A stretch of DNA of 64,000 nucleotides from Bryum argenteum. Taxonomy: Eukaryota > Streptophyta > Bryopsida > Bryales > Bryaceae. A program made the position numbers and the translations under genes. The notes beneath the pieces were generated by a model. That model was not told where the DNA came from, searched no databases, and saw only the letters and a program-made list of their open reading frames with translations. The stretch's first letter is position 1. Each line of letters opens with the position of its first letter. The DNA lies in NCBI GenBank assembly GCA_037043015.1, contig CM073329.1, forward strand, positions 492,448 through 556,447, read 5' to 3'. Below, piece by piece: positions 58,802 through 64,000 of this stretch.

Positions 58802-60823
58802 TAATGGAGGTCATCCCAGTCCAAGAGCAACATGTGGCAGAGGCTATGTTACAGCTAAGGGGGCGGCCAATAAAGGAAGAGGATGAAGAAAATTCATCCG
58901 TTCAACAGATTTCATCCATCATGGATGAAAAACGGCTACTAACCCTAAAACCTGTTTTCAGTTATTGGTGGTGTAGGGTTAACCGAGCCACAAACGAAGT
59001 AGAAGAAAGCTGGAGAAGGGTTCGGGTGGGTCAGTCAGGGGCAGAGGAACGAGCACCAAGAGCCAGCACCCACGGCTCGCTAGAACGGACTGGGGAAAGG
59101 GGGCAGCCGGAGCAACCGCAGGGGGATGAAGTACTGGCAGGGATGATACCCGGCCACAACAATACATCCGGCAGGGCGAGAAGAAGACGACCAGAGGAGG
59201 GGGACTTACCTTATGGGACCAAAACCCTAGGTCTTTTCGAGAGCAGCAGTGGAAGGTCACAGCAGCCAAGGTTCGGGAGTAAGAGTGATAGAGAGTTTCG
59301 GCGCGGTAGGAGCCGATGTAACCAATCGGGCGGGCAGGGGCGCTCAAACAGAAGGCAAGAACTGTGGGCGCCAAAGAAGAACACGCAGCACCGAGAGGCG
59401 CTCAACAGCAGGAGGCAACAGCCGGGGCTCAAAGAAGAAGAGGCAAAGAACAAAGGCCAGCAGGCCGGGCAAAGAAGAAATTTGACACTAAGCAGCAGAG
59501 AGAAACGAGGGTTTCTAGGGCACTGGGGTTAGCTGAGGGCGGAGTCGCGGACCATAGCCAACATCGACAGCAGTCGGAGGAGAGAGAGGACACGCGGGGA
59601 GGGGCAGCCGTAGACAACAAAGAGATTGATAGACGCGGAGGAGCAAAGCAATGGCGAAAGAGCAAGGCGGTCAGCCGACGAAGGAGCAAGGCAGTCAACC
59701 GGCGGTGGAGGGCGACCGTTAGCAGCGAAGCAGCGGAGGGCAGAATCGTTAGGGGAAGAAGAAGAAGAGTACTAGGCGCCGGCACACGGCATTCGATAGC
59801 GGCCGCAGATCAAGAGCAAGTGAAGGAGCGGGGCGATTGAGCAACACGACACCAACCGGGGAGCGAGTCGACACCAACAGGAGAGCAGGACGATCAAGGA
59901 GCAATGCGGGCAAGCGAGTGCGGTGGACAGCAAAGAAGATTGGCGGAAGTCGCATAGCAGCACAGCAGCAGAAGGAGAGAGAGAGGAACCACAACGGTGG
60001 GGGGAGACGATCAGCTAGGGTTTCAAGGCGCGGGTTTTGGGCGATTCGCCATAGCTGTGGCCGCAACAAAGATTGAGGGACAGAGTAGAGAGGAGCTTGC
60101 AGAGGCGGGATCAGACGAGGCCAGCTGCGGCAGCGATTTTGGGACGAGGCAAGGCGCGATTCGAGGATTGGGAGCAAAGAATAACAAAGAAGAATCGCGA
60201 GCAAAGAAGTCCCGACGATCACCAGCCACCAGGTAACGGACAAAAACCAGGGTAATTCGAGAGCTTTTCAGCTCAGATTGTGGATTGAACCTGGAACAGT
60301 AAGGGAGGATAGAGGTAGGAGGTGGAGGGATGCAGACCAGTTGGCGGGGCTGAACCAGGAAGGGAGACTTGACACTAGGGATAGAGGGGAGAGCTCAGAC
60401 TTGACATTCAGAGATTGGGGAAAAGGGAGCCTTTTAGAGGAAGAAGTGCAAGTAAGGAGAAGAACAATACAACAGAAAAAATTAAAAATGAACACAAATG
60501 AGCTAAGAGAGGGAGCAGGTGAGAACAGCAACCAGGGTGCAGGGCCAGGTAACTAGCAGAAGTCTATTCAGGGCAGGAGACCAGCAGTCCAGGGGGATCT
60601 TAGAACATACATGCATGGACCAGGGGTAGCGCCACACCAGGGGGAGATGGACCTAGAGCAAATGGAGGGGCAGGAACCTCCACAGCCGACACAGCAGAGA
60701 CCAGGACCAGCACCAGGAGAGCAGGGACCAGCACCAGCACCAAGGGAGCAGAGACCAGGGCCAACATGAGGGGAGCAAGGACCAGGACCAGGGAACACCA
60801 CCAGGAGGAAGTTTACCAACCCC
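58802..60823 (+). other. Outer Gypsy spacer between the nested insertion and the extra ORF
   Basis: A GC-rich, Arg/Gln-rich-looking stretch with many open but unrecognisable frames (the longest on plus is 58804-59532). 60650-60820 is rich in ACCAGGACCAGCACCAG-like repeats. Probably an untranslated or fast-evolving part of the outer element; I cannot support a gene. Confidence 0.5.
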
Positions 60824-62914
60824 ATGGCCAGAGTTCCTAGGAGGACCAGGGTTGAGAGGAAGGTAGACAGAGCTATTCAGCTCACCTTTCTTCCCTTGAA
60901 GCATTGGCAGGGATGGAGAGACCTCCAGGATAGTGACTGGGCAGAGCAGGTAGGGCTGGGGTCTTTTTATGAGTACACCTGGCCTGCACCACGCACAGAG
61001 CTGGTAGCAGACTTCGTGGAGGGGTTCCAGTACACCAAGGGGGAGAAGATTGAGTATTCCATGCCAATTCGGGCCACAGTAAGGGGTATTCCAGTGGAGA
61101 TTACAGCATGGACCATACAGCAGGCTTTGGGGATTGAGGGGACCAGGACACCACCGGTTCCGAAGGGCGGTACTGCCTTAGAGAAGAAGCATATGACCAT
61201 GTTTGGGTTGACCAGGGCAGACCACACCACAGATGGAACCAAGATCAGGGGGTTTGATGAACAGTACCAGGAGCGGGTCAAGGCACTGGTGGAGATCATG
61301 TGTATGAAGAAGACTTCCCAGTATGCCAGCAATGAGCTACTGGAGAACTTGTACGAGGCTGTGAGGAAGGGAGACCACAACCGGGCTCCCCTTATACTTT
61401 CCAGCTTGAGGAGGCTACTTATCCGGATTCACACCAGCCCGACCAGAGAGATCAAGGGGGCAGAGTTGATGGATGCCCTGCTCCGAAACTGGTTCCCGGA
61501 TGATGAGGAGTATGTGGATCCAGCCCCCCAAGAGAGCTCCAGTGAAGAGGAGGATGACAGTGCTGGACCACCAGATGCGACACCGGATAGACCAGCAGGA
61601 CTGCTACCACCAGATATGGCCAGTGGAGAGGGGTTTGAGACTCCGCCGACCAGGCAGGAGGAGGACCAGGCCACTTCAGTGGAGCGCCAGTCTTCATCTT
61701 CACCCGGACAGAGGAAGGGCAAGAGAAAGGCTGTAGTATCACCAGGACCAGGGGAGCAGCCGAGCAGGTTCAAGCGGCTGAGGAGGATGGGTAACAATCC
61801 CAGATATCGGGAGACCAGCCCAGATTCCTTGGAGCAAGGTGAGAGGTGTGTCACAACACCAGGAGGAGCAGGAGGACATCGTGGCAGGAGGATGAGGGGC
61901 CAGGTGAGCAGTCCAGTATTGATCTCCAATAGTCCAGAGTTGGTGTTAGTATCAACACCCACCAGGGCGGAGCCAGTTTCAGAGGGCCAGCCTCAGGAGC
62001 AGCCTCAAGAGCAGCCTCAGGAGCAGCACCAGGTACAGGAGCAGGATCCCATAGACCACCAGGATGAGCCAGTTGTGGATTTTCCCACAAGCTCGGGAGG
62101 GACCAGGATTCAGCCAGGACCAGCAGGGATGGGGGACCAGCAGGATGTCACTAAGGAAGTGGACCAGTTGGTCCAGCAGTTGCAGGTGGCATTGGCCACA
62201 GCATCTCGGGTGCAGATGTTACAGGGGCAGGAGGACCGGTCTGGACCAACTTACCAAGTGTTGTTGACCACCAGACAGGCCCAGGAGGAGCAGATTCGGC
62301 AGTTGACTGATCAGCTGCAGCAGGCTCAGCACCAGCTGGTAGTACTCCAAGAGGACCATGATAGGGAGAGGCAGACTTGGGCGGATAAGGGGGTCCAGGC
62401 AGAGGCAGTCAGGGCCCAGAGATTGGAGTTGGAGGCCAGGACCAGTGCCAGGTTCAGGGACTTTGATCGGCTGGCCAAGGAGAACCAGCAGCTCAGGCAG
62501 AGGGTGGAGTTGGCGGAGGCCAGTTCTACCCAGGCTTCTAGGGGGTTGACCAGACATATGCTGTCTACCACCAAGAAGCAGGTACTGGACCAGATTCAGG
62601 CCTACTCAGAGGACCAGGCCAGGTACTCCAGGTATTTGATGAGGTTTGCTGAGGCTTACCCATCTTTCGTATACTGGTCTGAGGATGAGAAGGATGAGGG
62701 GGACCAGGAGATGCCTGATGGGGGGCAGTTTGCGGATGGTGGAGGGGCTTCCAGCAGTGGCCTGGGGACCACTTCTGGTATTGGATCGCAGTCAAGAGAT
62801 GGACCAGCAGGTACCGCTTCTGCTGCACCACCAGTACCAGCACCACCAGGACTAGAGGCAACACCAGGGAGACCAGCATCGGCAGCAGGAGGGGCGGCAC
62901 CAGTTAGTAACTAG
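60824..62914 (+). CDS. Outer Gypsy extra ORF, 696 residues, unknown function
   Basis: A complete frame (MARVPRRTRVERK start, TAG stop at 62912-62914) between pol and the 3' LTR, on the pol strand. Residues 1-230 are globular. The segment ELVADFVEGFQYTKG … RATVRGIPVEITAWTIQQAL resembles the pattern of plant retroelement-associated proteins (LVxEFY … VRGxxVxfs … I … LGL); this is inference from memory of the family. Then come an acidic Ser/Glu-rich stretch (ESSSEEEDDSAGPPD), a basic patch (RKGKRKAVV), QEQPQEQP repeats and a long coiled coil (QEEQIRQLTDQLQQAQHQLV). No signal peptide or obvious membrane span is seen, so an envelope role is not supported. It is intact although pol is broken. Confidence 0.8.
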   Translation: MARVPRRTRVERKVDRAIQLTFLPLKHWQGWRDLQDSDWAEQVGLGSFYEYTWPAPRTELVADFVEGFQYTKGEKIEYSMPIRATVRGIPVEITAWTIQQALGIEGTRTPPVPKGGTALEKKHMTMFGLTRADHTTDGTKIRGFDEQYQERVKALVEIMCMKKTSQYASNELLENLYEAVRKGDHNRAPLILSSLRRLLIRIHTSPTREIKGAELMDALLRNWFPDDEEYVDPAPQESSSEEEDDSAGPPDATPDRPAGLLPPDMASGEGFETPPTRQEEDQATSVERQSSSSPGQRKGKRKAVVSPGPGEQPSRFKRLRRMGNNPRYRETSPDSLEQGERCVTTPGGAGGHRGRRMRGQVSSPVLISNSPELVLVSTPTRAEPVSEGQPQEQPQEQPQEQHQVQEQDPIDHQDEPVVDFPTSSGGTRIQPGPAGMGDQQDVTKEVDQLVQQLQVALATASRVQMLQGQEDRSGPTYQVLLTTRQAQEEQIRQLTDQLQQAQHQLVVLQEDHDRERQTWADKGVQAEAVRAQRLELEARTSARFRDFDRLAKENQQLRQRVELAEASSTQASRGLTRHMLSTTKKQVLDQIQAYSEDQARYSRYLMRFAEAYPSFVYWSEDEKDEGDQEMPDGGQFADGGGASSSGLGTTSGIGSQSRDGPAGTASAAPPVPAPPGLEATPGRPASAAGGAAPVSN

Positions 62915-63036
62915 ACAGTAGACGTATGACAGATTACTGGTATGACCAGTAGGATTTGTTTTATTTTTTGATACCTTAGTTTTTTTGGTTAACCCCATAA
63001 AACTTAAAACCGAGCATCTGAGGGCAGATGCAGACT

Positions 63037-63049
63037 AAAAGGGGGATAA
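63037..63049 (+). other. Polypurine tract of the outer Gypsy
   Basis: aaaagggggataa immediately before the 3' LTR; it primes plus-strand cDNA synthesis and confirms the orientation. Confidence 0.8.
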
Positions 63050-63837
63050 TGTTAACTGGGAATTTAAGGTAGTATAATAGAGGGGCAGTAAAACTGTAGG
63101 GGAGCAGTAAAACTGCAATTACTGGGGGGGCAGTAAATTGTTAAGTTACTGTCATGCCCTGTAGTAACTCTGTTGGATGAAAACTGCCTGTTTTGGATGA
63201 AAACTTCCAGATGGATGAAATCTGGTGGTTGGATGAAGTCTGGTGGTCGGATGAAAACTGTTGGCAGTTAGGGTTTTGGGAGTGGCGGCTAGGGTTTTGG
63301 ATGGGGTTGTGGGAGAGGGGGTTGCAAAGCTCTCATTCTCTCTCTCTCAGTGACAGAACTCTCAGATGGGGAGTTTTTGGGGTGTAGGATATGTTGTAGG
63401 ACTGTAGGGAGATGTTGTTAGAGCAGTTTTCAGGACTCTGGGGGATCCAGATAGTGGTATCAGTAGGGAGCAGAATCATGTACAGATCTACAATGAGTAA
63501 AGAGAAGGAATTGATTACATTGGGTGTAATTGTCTGAAATTGCAATATGAGTGCTTGAGGAACCAGGTTAGTGGATTCACCTGGTGGGACCAGTAGATCT
63601 GGTGTTTAAATGAGTGAGTATTGTAGATCAGACCAAGGAGAGTAGAAAAATGTACCAGATCTAGAAAAATACCATCATGATTTGAGTAGATCTAAGTTGA
63701 CAGTTTCAGATCTAGGATCCGGATTTTGGGTAGTTTCAGGGCAGCTTCAGGGACAGTACAGAATTGTTCGCAGGATTTCAGAAGAGTTTTAGGACAGTAT
63801 TTATTTTTGAAGGAGTAAGAAAGAGATACCTTTCACA
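63050..63837 (+). repeat. 3' LTR of the outer Gypsy
   Basis: 788 bp, partner of 40348-41134, followed by the CTTGC duplication at 63838-63842. The remaining bases to 64000 are unassigned flank. Confidence 0.93.
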
Positions 63838-64000
63838 CTTGCGAGTCGGACGGAAGGACACACACACGTTGTCACCCACTTGTAGTCAATGCTACCGGAC
63901 GTCAACAACGTGACCATTTTGTATGTCCGCCTGCCATTCCACTTGGCGCCCTAGGCCCTAAGCCTAGCCCAAGCCAGAGCAGGGGCTGAAAGTCAATGGG

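Larger units (their letters stand above)
40343..63842 (+). mobile_element. Large Gypsy LTR retrotransposon (outer), interrupted by a second Gypsy
   Basis: The LTRs 40348-41134 and 63050-63837 begin TGTTAAC and end TTTCACA and are flanked by the 5-bp duplication CTTGC (40343-40347 and 63838-63842). A PBS-like TGGCGACCATGC follows the left LTR, and a polypurine tract (aaaaggggga) precedes the right LTR, so the element reads on the plus strand. Without the nested insertion it is about 13.5 kb. Order: gag, protease, reverse transcriptase, RNase H, integrase, long spacer, then an extra 696-codon frame. The pol part is broken into many frames. No chromodomain is seen after integrase, which fits the Tat/Athila-like group rather than chromoviruses (inference). 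Confidence 0.93.

Noticed and set aside
58802..60250. Several 80-240-codon frames right of the nested Gypsy
   Set aside because: GC-rich, Arg/Gln-rich translations in every frame with no domain; treated as spacer of the outer element.

Overview
This is nuclear DNA of a plant, most likely a land plant. The evidence is a multi-exon class XI (plant-type) myosin with short GT-AG introns, an intron-containing homogentisate dioxygenase fragment, and plant-style transposons (Gypsy without chromodomain, Copia, CACTA, L1-like LINE with a zf-RVT tail). The short introns would suit a bryophyte-like genome, but I cannot name the species. I see no tRNA, rRNA or CRISPR.

Gene part (1-20 kb). On the minus strand lie 34 exons (1235-10658) of a class XI myosin, from switch I to the C-terminal DIL tail. 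The N-terminal ~170 residues, including the ATP-binding P-loop, are absent. Upstream on the same strand are the first three exons of a homogentisate 1,2-dioxygenase (13982-15534) whose metal-binding C-terminal part is absent. So two genes are cut at facing ends. Between them is a small two-exon gene (11596-12310) with a 21-bp-repeat coiled coil and an Rx4H motif. A 545-bp polypurine microsatellite (AAAAAG)n follows at 18.1-18.6 kb.

Transposon part (20-64 kb). A short internally deleted Copia element (20379-23022, TSD CAATG) and a 268-bp MITE (27630-27897, 10-bp TSD) come first. Then follow a near-complete LINE (32107-37029, 10-bp TSD) with one internal stop and a 678-bp CACTA element (37057-37734, TSD TTA). 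Last is a large nest: a ~13.5-kb plus-strand Gypsy element (40348-63837, TSD CTTGC) interrupted by a very young 9,972-bp minus-strand Gypsy element (48825-58796, TSD TGGAG; LTRs differ at two of 783 positions by eye).

Both Gypsy elements carry a long extra coding module between integrase and 3' LTR. In the young one it is in the same frame as integrase and ends in a C2H2 finger resembling the XS zinc finger of plant RNA-silencing factors. This is the most interesting candidate in the window.

Quality note. Frame breaks in the myosin, in the dioxygenase and in the very young Gypsy element fall mostly at homopolymer runs. Many are therefore probably consensus errors rather than decay, so pseudogene calls here need raw-read checks.
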